Part shown: piece by piece, positions 34,103 through 43,772 of the stretch
How the letters are laid out: each line of letters starts with the position of its first letter
How positions within the stretch are numbered: the first letter of the stretch is position 1
Source of the DNA: Sphingomonas sp. DG1-23
GTDB lineage: Bacteria; Pseudomonadota; Alphaproteobacteria; Sphingomonadales; Sphingomonadaceae
Direction: 5' to 3'
DNA length: 64,000 nt
Assembly: GCF_030730875.1 (NCBI RefSeq)
Contig: NZ_JAVAMA010000007.1
Location: 1 to 64,000 of the forward strand
The notes under the pieces: generated by a model
What the model saw: the letters and a program-made list of their open reading frames with translations, nothing else
What the model was told of the DNA's origin: nothing
Database searches by the model: none
Program-made: the position numbers and the translations under genes

Positions 34103-37100
34103 ATGCAGATCAAAAGGCTGCGGCTGACGGGCTTCAAGAGCTTCGTCGACCCGGCCGATCTGCGCATCGAGCCCGGCCTGACCGGGATCGTCGGCCCGAA
34201 CGGCTGCGGCAAGTCCAATCTGCTCGAGGCGCTGCGCTGGGCGATGGGCGAGAACAGCGCCAAATCGATGCGCGGCGCCGGGATGGAAGACGTGATCTTC
34301 GCCGGCACCGCCACCCGGCCGGCGCGCGACTTCGCCGAAGTCTCGATCCTCGCCGAGCAAGTCGGCGATGACGACGAGCTCGAAGTCGTCCGGCGGATCG
34401 AGCGCGGCGCGGGATCGGCCTATCGGATCAACGGCCGCGACGTCCGCGCCAAGGACGTCGCTCTGGTGTTCGCGGACTCGGCGACCGGCGCGCACTCGCC
34501 GGCCTTGGTCAGCCAGGGGCGGATCGGCGCGATCATCTCGGCCAAGCCCGGCGAGCGCCGCGCGATGCTCGAGGAGGCGGCGGGGATCGCCGGCCTCCAT
34601 GTTCGCCGCCGCGACGCCGAGCAGAAACTGCGCGCGACCGAGGCCAATCTCGCTCGGCTCGACGAAGTGATCGGCGACCAGGAGTCGCGTGCGGCGGCGC
34701 TCAAGCGCCAGGCGCGGCAGGCCGAGCGCTATCGCGAGCTTTCGGAGCGGATCCGCGTTGCCGAGGCGCGGATGATCTTCGCGCGGTGGCGCGACGCAGC
34801 CGGCGCCTCGGACGCGGCGAAGAAGGAAGCCGCCGCTGCCGAAGCATTGGTTGTCGAGCGCGCGCAGGCGCATGACGCCGCCGCGGCGCGCCAGCAGGCT
34901 GCCGCCGAGACGCTGGCAGGGGTACGCGCCGACGCGCTCACCGTCCGCGACCGCGCGACCGAGGCGATGCACCGGCTGGCGACCTTGCGCAGCGAGCGTG
35001 CCACGGTCGAGCGCCGGATCGGCGAGCTGCGCGATGCGCAGACGCGGCTTGCCGGCGATCGCAGCCGCGAGGGTGCGCTGGCGCATGACGCGGCCGAGGC
35101 GCTGGCGCGGCTCGCCGACGAGGCCGCGGCGCTCGAGCGCCGCATCGCCGGTGCGATGGCGCGGATGCCGACGCTCGATGCCGCACTCGCCGATGCCGAG
35201 CGTGCCGCGCGCGATGCCGAAGTCGCGCTGGCGCAGGCGCTGGCAGCGCAGGCGAGCGAGGCGGCCGAGGCGCGGGTCGCCGAGGCAGCGCTGGTCGCCG
35301 CGCGCACCCATGCCGAGCGCGCCGCGCGCGATCAGGCGCGGGTCGATGCCGAGATCGCCGCGCTGGGGAGCGCCGCACCGCTCGCCGTCGAGAAGGCGCG
35401 CGCCGCGGAAGCGCGCGCCCAGGCAGTGCAGCAGGCCGAGACTGCGCGCGCCGGGCTCGCGCGTGCCGATGCCGACGAACGCGGCGCGATCGAATCGCGC
35501 GACCGCGCCCAATCGGCGCGGTCGGTGGCGCATGCCGAGCTCGCACAGCTCGATAGCGAAGCCGCCGTGCTCGCCAAGGCGACGCGGCCATCGGGCAAGG
35601 ACCGGCTGCTCGACCGGCTCAAGGTCGATGCGGGCTACGAGCGCGCGCTTGCCGCGGCGCTGGGCGACGATCTCGAGGCCGGGCTCGATACCAGCGCCGA
35701 GCGCTATTGGGCGGGGGCCGAACCGCTGCCCGGCGATCCCATGGCGCCGGCCGATACGACGCCGCTGGCGCAGCATGTCGCGGCGCCCGCCAGCCTCGCC
35801 CGCCGGCTTGCGCAGGTGCTGGTGGCGGAGCGCGATTCGGGCCAGCCTCTGGCGGTCGGGCAAAGGCTGGTGACGCTCGGCGGGGTGCTGCGGCGCTGGG
35901 ACGGCTATGTCGCGAAGTCGGGCGGCGCGGCGGCGGCCGAACGGCTCGAGCGCGTCAATCGGCTGGGGGCGATCGAGAAAGCGCGGCCCGCGGCGGTGCG
36001 CGCAGTCGAGGCGGCCGAGGGCGAACTGGCGCGGATCGACGACGGCATCGCCACCGCGCGCCGCGCCGCCGCCGAATGCCGTCGCCTGCTCGACCATGCC
36101 GAAAATGCCGGGCGCGAGGCCGGGCGCGCCGAGGATCGCGCGACCGCGCAGCTCGAGCGGCTCGAAGCGCAGCGCGCCGATCTCGAATCGCGGCGCGCAC
36201 GGGTCATGGGCGAGCAGGAGGAGGCGGCGGGCGAGCTGGCCCGGGCCGAGGCCGCCAAGGCCGCGCTGCCCGACGGTTCGGCGACGCGGGCGCGGGTTGC
36301 GGCGCTGTCGTCCGAGGCGGAGGTACGCCGCGCCGCCGCCGCCAATGCCCGCAGCGAGCGCGGAACGCTGGATCGCGAGATCGGGCAGGCGCGCGAACGA
36401 CTCGCCGCCGCCACTGCCGAGAGCCGCAGCTGGAAATCGCGTGCCGGCGAAGCCGCACGCCGCGCGACCGAGATGGAGAAACGCGCCGCCGAACTGGCCG
36501 AGGAGAGCGAAGCGATCGCGGCGCGCCCCGCCCAACTTGACGCCGCGGTGACCGAAGCCGAAGCGACGACCGGGACGGCGCGCGCCGAATCGGCTGCGGC
36601 GCAGGCTGCCGAGCGCGAGGCCGAGACGGCGCTCCGCGCCACCGAAGGCGATGTCCGCGCCGCCAATGAGGGGTTGGCCGAGGCGCGCGAGGCGCGGGCG
36701 GGAGCGATCGCGCGCGCCGAGAATCAGGAAATGCGGCGGATCGAGATGGGGCGGCTGTCGGGCGAGCGCTTCGAATGTCCGCCGCCTTTGCTTCCCCAGA
36801 AAGCCGGGTTCGAGGCCGAGAGCGTGCGCAGCCCGCAGGACGAAAGCGCGAGCCACGAAAAGCTCAGCGTGGATCGCGAACGGATCGGGCCGGTCAATCT
36901 CGTCGCCGAGGCCGAACTCGCCGAACTCGAAGCCGCATTCACCAGCAATGCGCAGGAGCGCGACGAGCTGGCCCAGGCCGTCAATCGGCTGCGCGGCTCG
37001 ATCGGCACGCTCAATCGCGAAGGGCGGCAGCGGCTGCTTGCGGCGTTCGAGGCCGTCGACGTGCATTTCCGGCGGCTGTTCAGCACCTTGTTCAACGGCG

Positions 37101-37510
37101 GGCAGGCGCATCTCGAATTGGTCGATTCGGACGATCCGCTCGAAGCCGGGCTCGAGATCATGGCGCAGCCGCCGGGGAAAAGGCTGCAGTCGCTGACCCT
37201 GCTCTCGGGCGGCGAGCAGGCGCTGACCGCAGTGGCGCTGATCTTCGCGCTCTTCCTGACCAATCCGGCGCCGATCTGCGTGCTCGACGAAGTCGACGCG
37301 CCGCTCGACGACGCCAATATCGAGCGCTTCTGCGACCTGCTCGAAGCGATGACCCGCGAGACCGCGACGCGCTATCTGATCGTCACCCACAATGCCGCGA
37401 CGATGAGCCGGATGCACCGGCTGTTCGGGGTGACGATGGTCGAACGCGGGGTGAGCCGGCTGGTGTCGGTGGATCTGGGCGGCGCCGAGTCGCTGCTGGC
37501 GGCGGAATAG
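34103..37510 (+). CDS. smc: Chromosome segregation ATPase SMC
   Basis: An 1135-residue SMC protein that, with ScpA/ScpB, forms condensin. Walker A GPNGCGKS is at 31-38, the first coiled coil is about 170-480, the hinge about 490-610 (SGKDRLLDRLKVDAGYERALAAALGDDLEAGLD), the second coiled coil about 620-960. The signature LLSGGEQ is near 1033 and Walker B VLDEVDAPLDD near 1060. The arms are extremely Ala/Glu/Arg-rich. Slightly short for the family (about 1150-1190). scpA/scpB are not in the window. Confidence 0.95.
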   Translation: MQIKRLRLTGFKSFVDPADLRIEPGLTGIVGPNGCGKSNLLEALRWAMGENSAKSMRGAGMEDVIFAGTATRPARDFAEVSILAEQVGDDDELEVVRRIERGAGSAYRINGRDVRAKDVALVFADSATGAHSPALVSQGRIGAIISAKPGERRAMLEEAAGIAGLHVRRRDAEQKLRATEANLARLDEVIGDQESRAAALKRQARQAERYRELSERIRVAEARMIFARWRDAAGASDAAKKEAAAAEALVVERAQAHDAAAARQQAAAETLAGVRADALTVRDRATEAMHRLATLRSERATVERRIGELRDAQTRLAGDRSREGALAHDAAEALARLADEAAALERRIAGAMARMPTLDAALADAERAARDAEVALAQALAAQASEAAEARVAEAALVAARTHAERAARDQARVDAEIAALGSAAPLAVEKARAAEARAQAVQQAETARAGLARADADERGAIESRDRAQSARSVAHAELAQLDSEAAVLAKATRPSGKDRLLDRLKVDAGYERALAAALGDDLEAGLDTSAERYWAGAEPLPGDPMAPADTTPLAQHVAAPASLARRLAQVLVAERDSGQPLAVGQRLVTLGGVLRRWDGYVAKSGGAAAAERLERVNRLGAIEKARPAAVRAVEAAEGELARIDDGIATARRAAAECRRLLDHAENAGREAGRAEDRATAQLERLEAQRADLESRRARVMGEQEEAAGELARAEAAKAALPDGSATRARVAALSSEAEVRRAAAANARSERGTLDREIGQARERLAAATAESRSWKSRAGEAARRATEMEKRAAELAEESEAIAARPAQLDAAVTEAEATTGTARAESAAAQAAEREAETALRATEGDVRAANEGLAEAREARAGAIARAENQEMRRIEMGRLSGERFECPPPLLPQKAGFEAESVRSPQDESASHEKLSVDRERIGPVNLVAEAELAELEAAFTSNAQERDELAQAVNRLRGSIGTLNREGRQRLLAAFEAVDVHFRRLFSTLFNGGQAHLELVDSDDPLEAGLEIMAQPPGKRLQSLTLLSGGEQALTAVALIFALFLTNPAPICVLDEVDAPLDDANIERFCDLLEAMTRETATRYLIVTHNAATMSRMHRLFGVTMVERGVSRLVSVDLGGAESLLAAE

Positions 37511-37673
37511 GATTTCGGGCCGCAACTTTCACGGTTTGCACGGCGAATAGGCAATTAAATTGCTGAGAAATGAAAGATTGTTGCGCTGGGGGCGTCAAGA
37601 TTTTGACGGGTTCAAAGAGCGCGGGCGTTCTCGCCCGCCTCACTGCAGCAGGCGAAATCCTACATTGCAAGTA

Positions 37674-37807
37674 TCCCTCTCCCATCGGGAGAGGGAGGGA
37701 GCCGACGCAGTCGGCGGAAGGGTGAGGGTGAGTGGCGGCAATACGTCGCCCTCACCCTTCCCACCGCCTTTGGCGGCGGGCCCCTTCCCTCTCCCGACGG
37801 GAGAGGG
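37674..37807. repeat. CCCTCTCCC-type REP doublet
   Basis: CCCTCTCCCATCGGGAGAGGG and GGAAGGGTGAGGG are mirrored by CCTCACCCTTCC and CCCTCTCCCGACGGGAGAGGG. This 134-bp cruciform-like element fills the gap between smc and the convergent glycosyltransferase gene. Confidence 0.85.
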
Positions 37808-37809
37808 AA

Positions 37810-38814
37810 TCAGGCCAGAATCCGCTCGTATAGCGCGATGTATTTGTCGGCCATTGCTTCGACCGAGAAATGTGCCTCGATGCGGGCTCGGCAGGCGGCG
37901 CGATCGATGCTCGCGATTTCTCCCAGCGCGGGGATCGCCTCGCCGGCGGACTTCACGAGGATGCCGGTTTCCGGCGTGATCAACTCCGGCATGCTGCCGC
38001 GATTTATCGCGATCACCGGCGTCCCGCAGGCCATCGCCTCGATCACCGAAAGGCCGAACGGCTCGTCGAAATTGATCAGATGGAGCAACGCCTTGGCCTT
38101 GCCGAGTGCGCGCAGCCGCGCCTCGCCGCCGACGGGCCCGAGATAGCGGATCCGCTCGCCATCGACATGCGGCATCACTTCGCGGTCGAAATAGCCCTGG
38201 TCCTGGACGATGCCGTAGAGATCGAGCCGGCGGCCGGTGGCCAGCGCGACATGAATCGCCTCGGCGGCGCCCTTGTCGGGATGCATCCGGCCGAAGAACA
38301 GCAGATCGTCGCTGCCCTGCGCATCGAAGGGGAATTCGTCGAGGCGGATGCCGTGATGGATCGTTGCGGCGTATTTGAGCGAGGGGTGGCGGTCGGCCTC
38401 GCTGATCGCGACGAAATGCACGCGATCCTCGAACGGCTTGTACATCGGCAAGATGCGATCCGACGAGAAGCCGTGGATCGTGGTGACCATCGGGGTGTCG
38501 ATCAGCGGGGCATAGGCGTGGGCGGGGAAATCTGCCTGATTGTGGATCAGGTCGAACTCGCCGGCTCGCGCGAACAGATGCGATTGGTGGGCATATTCCC
38601 AGACCTTGGCGTCGATCGCGGGGTCTTCCTCATAACCGTGCGGCACCACCCCGGCGAGCGTGCCCGCGGTTTCCGAATCCTGCGTGGCGAACAGGGTCAC
38701 ATCGATCCCGCGCGCGACGAGCGCTTCGGTGAGCAGGCTGGTGACCAATTCCCACGGGCCGTAGTGCCGCGGCGGCGTGCGCCACGCGATCGGCGCCAGC
38801 ATCGCGATCTTCAT
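37810..38814 (-). CDS. Family 4 glycosyltransferase
   Basis: A 334-residue GT-B glycosyltransferase. The N-terminal APIAWRTPPRHYGPWELVTSLLTEALVARG, central FFGRMHPDKGAAEAI and C-terminal FDEPFGLSVIEAMACGTPVIAINRGSMPELI (the E-x7-E motif) are typical of GT4. The usual activity is transfer from a nucleotide sugar. The ATG overlaps the TGA of the GH13 gene by four bases (ATGA), so it is the last gene of a GH130-GH13-GT4 unit. The acceptor is unknown. Confidence 0.85.
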   Translation of the reverse strand: MKIAMLAPIAWRTPPRHYGPWELVTSLLTEALVARGIDVTLFATQDSETAGTLAGVVPHGYEEDPAIDAKVWEYAHQSHLFARAGEFDLIHNQADFPAHAYAPLIDTPMVTTIHGFSSDRILPMYKPFEDRVHFVAISEADRHPSLKYAATIHHGIRLDEFPFDAQGSDDLLFFGRMHPDKGAAEAIHVALATGRRLDLYGIVQDQGYFDREVMPHVDGERIRYLGPVGGEARLRALGKAKALLHLINFDEPFGLSVIEAMACGTPVIAINRGSMPELITPETGILVKSAGEAIPALGEIASIDRAACRARIEAHFSVEAMADKYIALYERILA

Positions 38815-40379
38815 CCGAGAATATAGCCTTCATTGGGTCCGAGGATCGCAGGGTCGCAGCCGGTGCCGGTGGTGAGCAGGACGCGCAGTCCTTCGGCCCA
38901 TTCGGGGATGGCGAAGCTTTCGGGAGCCTCGCCGAGATTGAGCACGACCAGCACGCGTTCGTCGCCGTGGCGCCGTTCGTAAGCGAGCAGATTGCCCGAG
39001 CAATCGATCGGCAGCCAGTCGCCGACCGACAGCGCCGGGCGCGATCGGCGGAGAGCGAGCAGGTCGTGATAGAGTCGCCACATCGAATGCGGGTCGTCGC
39101 GCTGTGCGGCGGCGTTGCGCTGTCGCCAGTCGTCGTGGAGCGGGAGCCACGGCGCGGCGGTCGAGAAGCCGGCATTGGGGCTTCCGTCCCAAGCCATCGG
39201 GCTGCGCACCGGATCGCGGCCAAGGCCGATGCCGGGTTCGCGCAGCTCGCGCGGATCCTGGACCTGATCGGCGGGGATCGTCACGTCCTCCATGCCGATC
39301 TCGTCGCCATAATAGATCGTCGGGGTGCCGCGCAGGGTGAGCAGCAGCATCGCCGCGACGCGCGCCTGCGCCGCGCCGAATCGGGTGGCGGCGCGCGGGC
39401 GATCGTGATTGCCGAGCACCCAATTGGGCCAGCCGCCCGGCGGCAGCGCGGCTTCATAGTCGGCGATCAGCGTGGCGAGGCTGCGCGCTTCCCACGGCGC
39501 ATCGATCAGCTGGAAGTTGAAGGGCAGATGCACCCCCGGCTGGTCCTTGCCGTAATAGTCCATCAATTTGTCGACCGGCAGGTAAATCTCGCCGACCAGC
39601 ACGCGCTCGGGCCAGGCATCCGCCACGCGCCGCATGTCGGCGGCGATGCCATGGACCTCGGGCTGGTCGGTCGAGTGGAGCTGGAGCACCCGGTGCATCT
39701 CGCCCATCGCCGGGGTGTAGGCCGGATTGGCGGGATTGTCGGGAAAGTCGGCGTGCTTGATCATGTGCCACAGCACGTCGATCCGGAAGCCGTCGACGCC
39801 GCGCTCGAACCAGAAGCGCAGCACGTCGAGCATCGCCGCGCGCAGCTCCGGGTTGCGCCAGTTGAGGTCGGGCTGCTCTTTCAGGAAGGCGTGATAATAA
39901 TATTGACCGGTGGCTTCGTCCCACTCCCAGGCCGGGCCGCCGAAATCGCTGATCCAGTTGTTGGGCGGGCCGCCGTCCGGGCCGGGGTCGCGCCAGAGAT
40001 ACCAGTCGCGTTTCGGATTGTCGCGCGACGACCGGCTCTCGACGAACCACGGATGCTGGTCCGAGCTGTGATTGGGGACGAAATCGAGGAGCAATTTGAG
40101 CCCGCGACCGTGCGCGGCCTCGAGCAGCGAGTCGAAATCGTCGAGCGTGCCGAAGCGCGGGTCGATGCCGGTGTAGTCGGCGACGTCATAGCCGAAATCG
40201 GCCATCGGCGAGGGATAGATCGGCGAGATCCAGATCGCGTCGACGCCAAGGTCGACAAGGTCGTCAAGGCGGGATTCGATGCCCTTGAGATCGCCCACGC
40301 CGTCATGGTTCGAGTCCTGGAACGAACGGGGGTAGATCTGGTAGATCGTGCCGTGCTGCCACCACAGGGGTTCGGTCAT
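38811..40379 (-). CDS. GH13 alpha-glucosidase/alpha-amylase-family enzyme
   Basis: A 522-residue GH13 enzyme acting on alpha-glucosides. The (beta/alpha)8 barrel shows Asp201 in GFRIDVLWH (nucleophile), Glu264 in LVGEIYLP (acid/base) and Asp326 in VLGNHDRPR. The N-terminus WWQHGTIYQIYPRSFQDSNHDGVGDLKGI is characteristic of oligo-1,6-glucosidase/alpha-glucosidase members. There is no signal peptide, so it is cytoplasmic. It overlaps the GT4 gene and follows the GH130 gene across a 148-bp repeat-containing gap. Confidence 0.88.
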   Translation of the reverse strand: MTEPLWWQHGTIYQIYPRSFQDSNHDGVGDLKGIESRLDDLVDLGVDAIWISPIYPSPMADFGYDVADYTGIDPRFGTLDDFDSLLEAAHGRGLKLLLDFVPNHSSDQHPWFVESRSSRDNPKRDWYLWRDPGPDGGPPNNWISDFGGPAWEWDEATGQYYYHAFLKEQPDLNWRNPELRAAMLDVLRFWFERGVDGFRIDVLWHMIKHADFPDNPANPAYTPAMGEMHRVLQLHSTDQPEVHGIAADMRRVADAWPERVLVGEIYLPVDKLMDYYGKDQPGVHLPFNFQLIDAPWEARSLATLIADYEAALPPGGWPNWVLGNHDRPRAATRFGAAQARVAAMLLLTLRGTPTIYYGDEIGMEDVTIPADQVQDPRELREPGIGLGRDPVRSPMAWDGSPNAGFSTAAPWLPLHDDWRQRNAAAQRDDPHSMWRLYHDLLALRRSRPALSVGDWLPIDCSGNLLAYERRHGDERVLVVLNLGEAPESFAIPEWAEGLRVLLTTGTGCDPAILGPNEGYILG

Positions 40380-40393
40380 CGATATATTCCTTC

Positions 40394-40500
40394 GTCACCC
40401 CGGCCTTGTGCCGGGGTCCACCGCGAGGTGGGCGACAGCCTCGACGCTCGAGCTTTTCCGGTGCGGCTTGGGGGACCCCGGAACAAGTCCGGGGTGACGT
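40394..40500. repeat. CACCCCGG-type REP pair
   Basis: CGTCACCCCGGCCTTGTGCCGGGGTC near 40394 and GGACCCCGGAACAAGTCCGGGGTGACG at about 40473-40499 are inverted units with a spacer. They lie inside the GH130-GH13 gap, so they would be within the mRNA if the genes are cotranscribed. Confidence 0.8.
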
Positions 40501-40527
40501 GGGGAGTGTTGGGCGCGCCCCGGCGGG

Positions 40528-41649
40528 TCACCGGAACCGCTCCTTCGCAATGTGCGTGATCCGGCAAGCCAGATCGGCCTCGCCGCCCGCGACGACATAA
40601 TGATCGCCCGCATCCGCCACGCCGGTGGTGAAGGCGACCGGGGTGGGCAGATAGAGCTGGTGCGCGATCGGATCGGTCAGCGCCGGATTGGCCTCGATCA
40701 GCGGCACTTCGTCCTCGAGGCGGAGGATCTTCGAGGGCTCGTCCTTGTCGAGCAACGCCCAGAAGCTGCGATAGATGCCGACCGCGCCGCGCTTCTCGAC
40801 GCCGTGATAGATCAGCATCCAGCCCTGAGGCGTCAGCACCGGCTGGCTGCCGCCGCCGATCCGCTGGGTGCTCGTCGTGCCCTTGCGCGCGCGGATGCCC
40901 GGCGTGTCGAGCGGCTTCCAGTGCAGCCCGTCGGGCGATTGCGCCATGTTGATCGACGGGCCGCCGAGCCACGGGCTGTCCTCGGGATAAGCGAAATAGC
41001 ATTCGCCCAGCGGCCGGGTGAGCGCCATGAACTTGTCCGCGACCTTGCCTTCGAACAGGATCATGTCCTTGTTCTGATGATCGAGGACGATGCCGAGCAG
41101 TTCATAGTCGAGCCCGTTGGCCGAACGGTACATCGCGGTACAATGGCGCTCGGCCGAAACGCCGCAGGCGGTCATCCACCAGGTGTCGCCGACCCTGGTG
41201 ATGCGGGCGTCCTCGACGCCGTAATCCATAAAGCCGGCACTGGGCTCGATCGCCTTGTCGTAATGGATCGCGACGATCGCGCGGCCCTGCGCGTCGAGCT
41301 CGACCGGGAGCAGCCACGACAGCGAGGTCAGCCCGAGCAATCGCGGGTTTCGGTCCTTGAGCGCGAACTGGCGCGGATCGTCCATGTCGATCTGGTGGAC
41401 CGGATGGCGATCGAGGACATAGCCGGCGGGGGTCCAGCGGACGGCGCGGGCGTGATCGGTGTGCACCGGATCCTGCAGCGCCTCGGCGACGCGGACCATC
41501 AGCAGCAGATTGCCGTTCGGCAGCCGCGCGAAGCCGGGATTGAACGCGCCGAGCACATGGGTCGGTTCTTCCACTCCGCGTCGCAGCGGCGAGCGGGTCA
41601 GGTCGACATGATCGGGCGTGAAGATCAGATAGTCGTCATGATCGGGCAT
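40528..41649 (-). CDS. GH130-family glycoside phosphorylase/hydrolase
   Basis: A 373-residue five-bladed beta-propeller enzyme. VLGAFNPGFARLPNGNLLLMVRV near the start and YGVEDARITRVGDTWWMT are GH130 signatures, with the catalytic Asp expected in VEDAR. GH130 enzymes phosphorolyse or hydrolyse beta-mannosides; which one cannot be judged here. No signal peptide. The ATG is preceded by GGGGGGC and lies 13 bp after the lipoprotein gene, so an operon from chorismate mutase to GT4 is possible. Confidence 0.82.
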   Translation of the reverse strand: MPDHDDYLIFTPDHVDLTRSPLRRGVEEPTHVLGAFNPGFARLPNGNLLLMVRVAEALQDPVHTDHARAVRWTPAGYVLDRHPVHQIDMDDPRQFALKDRNPRLLGLTSLSWLLPVELDAQGRAIVAIHYDKAIEPSAGFMDYGVEDARITRVGDTWWMTACGVSAERHCTAMYRSANGLDYELLGIVLDHQNKDMILFEGKVADKFMALTRPLGECYFAYPEDSPWLGGPSINMAQSPDGLHWKPLDTPGIRARKGTTSTQRIGGGSQPVLTPQGWMLIYHGVEKRGAVGIYRSFWALLDKDEPSKILRLEDEVPLIEANPALTDPIAHQLYLPTPVAFTTGVADAGDHYVVAGGEADLACRITHIAKERFR

Positions 41650-41662
41650 CTGCCCCCCTTGG

Positions 41663-42379
41663 TCAGCAGCCGGGAATTTGGCTCTCGCTTCCTTCGATCA
41701 CGAAGCGGTCGCCACGACGAACGTATCGTTCGGCGAACGATCGGGTTCCCTCGTAGCGCACGATGAAGCTGCGATCGCGGACGATATCGGCGAAGCCGCC
41801 GGTCAGACTTTGCGGCGTGTCCTGCGCCACGCCGCTGTCATCGAAAGTCGTGACGATGCTCGCGAGGCTCGCCGGGCCGTTGGGGCGCAGCTCGATCAGG
41901 TCGGTCTGGCCGACGGTGCAGCCCTGCCACGTGCCACCGCCTTCGACGACCAGCACCGGCAGCGCCGCAAACTTGTCCGAGACCGACCATTTCGCGAGAT
42001 CGCCGAAGCTGCCGCTGAGCGCGGCTTCGGGATATGCCCTGGCGAGCGCGAAGCCGCCGTCCTGCTCGCGCAGATAATAAGCGGCGATCACGCCACCCTC
42101 GGCATGCCCCGCATCGGGGACCTTGCCGTGGCGGAGCAGCACCGCGCCGAAGCCGGTATCGAGAAGCTTGTCGTCCCCGCCGAAGGCGTAGCGGCTATCG
42201 CCGGCGGGTACGACGTGCAGCGCGTCGGCGAGCCGCTGCGCAGGCGAGCGTGGCGCTGGAGTGGCGACTGCCTTCGCCCTGGGCTTGTGCGCGGGGGCTG
42301 GCGCCTTGACCGGCGTCGCGTCGCAGCCCGCGAGCAAAGCCGCCAGCGCCGCAACCAATGCCGATCCGCCGCGCGTCAT
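41663..42379 (-). CDS. Lipoprotein of unknown function
   Basis: A 238-residue protein with a lipobox (LAALLAGC, Cys19), then a proline/alanine/lysine-rich linker (about 22-45) and a globular part of unknown fold: DSRYAFGGDDKLLDTGFGAVLLRHG, VIAAYYLREQDGGF and FVIEGSESQIPGC. I do not recognise the family. Its ATG overlaps the stop of the chorismate mutase gene by four bases, so they are cotranscribed. Confidence 0.7.
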   Translation of the reverse strand: MTRGGSALVAALAALLAGCDATPVKAPAPAHKPRAKAVATPAPRSPAQRLADALHVVPAGDSRYAFGGDDKLLDTGFGAVLLRHGKVPDAGHAEGGVIAAYYLREQDGGFALARAYPEAALSGSFGDLAKWSVSDKFAALPVLVVEGGGTWQGCTVGQTDLIELRPNGPASLASIVTTFDDSGVAQDTPQSLTGGFADIVRDRSFIVRYEGTRSFAERYVRRGDRFVIEGSESQIPGC

Positions 42380-42660
42380 CGCGCGTCGCGCAGCCGTTCA
42401 TGGTGGCGAATCACTTCGTCGATGATGAAGCGCAGGAATTTCTCGGAAAATTCGGGATCGAGATCGGCCTGCTTCGCCAGACCGCGAAGCCGCGCGATCT
42501 GGGCTTCCTCGCGCGAGGGATCCGCCGGGGGCAGGCCATGCGTCGCCTTGTACGCGCCGACCGCCTGGGTGACCTTGAAGCGCTCGGCGAGCATGTGGAT
42601 CAGCGCGGCATCGATATTGTCGATGCTCTGGCGGAAGCGGTTGAGCGTCTCGTCGGGCAT
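42376..42660 (-). CDS. Chorismate mutase (AroQ type)
   Basis: A 94-residue all-helical mutase converting chorismate to prephenate. Conserved residues include the arginine in LNRFRQSIDNIDAALIHMLAERF, Lys/Ala in VTQAVGAYKATHGLPPADPSREEAQIARL and the C-terminal FLRFIIDEVIRHHERLR. It is the AroQ-alpha type found as a separate enzyme in many alphaproteobacteria. Product feeds prephenate dehydratase (26922-27812). The start is 42660; the divergent polyprenyl synthase begins 75 bp away. Confidence 0.9.
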   Translation of the reverse strand: MPDETLNRFRQSIDNIDAALIHMLAERFKVTQAVGAYKATHGLPPADPSREEAQIARLRGLAKQADLDPEFSEKFLRFIIDEVIRHHERLRDAR

Positions 42661-42734
42661 GCGCCTCCTTTTGCGTGGCGCGCGACGCTACGCAAGCCTT
42701 GCCTTTGCCGCCGCCACGCGCCAGAGCCCCGCGG

Positions 42735-43748
42735 ATGAGCGCCACCATCCATCGCCTGGGCCAAAAGCCCGAGCCGTCGCTGGAACCGATGCTGCAGCTG
42801 GTGGCGCATGACCTCAATCTGGTGAACGCGGTCATCCTCGACCGCATGCAATCGGACATTCCGCTGATTCCCGAGCTCGCCGGCCATCTGATCGCCGGCG
42901 GCGGCAAGCGCATGCGGCCGATGCTGACGCTCGCGAGCGCGCGGCTGCTCGGCTATTCGGGGACGCGGCACCACCGGCTCGCCGCGGCGGTCGAGTTCAT
43001 CCACACCGCGACCCTGCTCCACGACGATGTCGTCGATTCGTCGGACCTCAGGCGCGGCAAGCGCACGGCCAACATCATCTGGGGCAATCCGGCGAGCGTG
43101 CTGGTCGGGGACTTCCTGTTCAGCCGCAGCTTCGAGCTGATGGTCGAGGACGGCAGCCTCAAGGTGCTCAAGATCCTGAGCAATGCCAGCGCGGTGATCG
43201 CCGAGGGCGAGGTCAACCAGCTCACCGCGGTGCGCCGGCTCGACATTTCCGAAGAGCGCTATCTCGACATCATCGGCGCCAAGACCGCGGCATTGTTCGC
43301 CGCCGCGTGCCGGATCGCCGCGGTGGTCGCCGAACGTTCGGAGTCCGAAGAGACCGCGCTCGACACCTATGGCCGCAATCTCGGCATCGCGTTCCAATTG
43401 GTCGACGATGCGATCGACTATATCTCCGACGCCTCGACGATGGGCAAGGATGCCGGCGACGATTTCCGCGAGGGTAAGATGACCCTGCCGGTGATCCTCG
43501 CTTACGCGCGCGGCGACGCGGCGGCGCGGGGGTTCTGGAAGGACGCGATTTCGGGCCGCCGGGTCTCGGACGAAGACTTTGCCGAGGCGATCGCCCTGGT
43601 GCGCGCCAGCCGCGCCGTCGACGACACACTCGCCCGCGCCCGGCATTACGGCCAGCGCGCGATCGACGCGCTCGCCGGGTTCGCGCCGGGGGCGGCGAAG
43701 GACGCGATGGTCGAGGCGGTCGAGTTCGCGGTGGCGCGGGCTTACTGA
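42735..43748 (+). CDS. Polyprenyl (octa/decaprenyl) diphosphate synthase
   Basis: A 337-residue trans-isoprenyl diphosphate synthase making the ubiquinone side chain. GGGKRMRP precedes the first aspartate-rich motif DDVVD at 97-101; the second is DDAID at 224-228. The residues before DDVVD (HTATLLH) are small near the chain-length floor, consistent with a long product, but chain length cannot be fixed. In E. coli the equivalent is IspB. ATG 42735 avoids an unconserved upstream extension. Confidence 0.9.
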   Translation: MSATIHRLGQKPEPSLEPMLQLVAHDLNLVNAVILDRMQSDIPLIPELAGHLIAGGGKRMRPMLTLASARLLGYSGTRHHRLAAAVEFIHTATLLHDDVVDSSDLRRGKRTANIIWGNPASVLVGDFLFSRSFELMVEDGSLKVLKILSNASAVIAEGEVNQLTAVRRLDISEERYLDIIGAKTAALFAAACRIAAVVAERSESEETALDTYGRNLGIAFQLVDDAIDYISDASTMGKDAGDDFREGKMTLPVILAYARGDAAARGFWKDAISGRRVSDEDFAEAIALVRASRAVDDTLARARHYGQRAIDALAGFAPGAAKDAMVEAVEFAVARAY

Positions 43749-43772
43749 AGCCTACCGATACTCAACCTAAAT

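Noticed and set aside
33812..37525. Very long open frame antisense to smc
   Set aside because: Arg/Gly/His-rich sequence with no family pattern; it mirrors the codon bias of smc in GC-rich DNA. Same for the long antisense frames over the ligase, helicase, TonB receptor, hrpB and sigma-54 genes.
38811..41649. Calling the GH130/GH13 pair a polysaccharide-utilisation locus
   Set aside because: Neither enzyme has a signal peptide, and no transporter or TonB receptor is adjacent in this unit.
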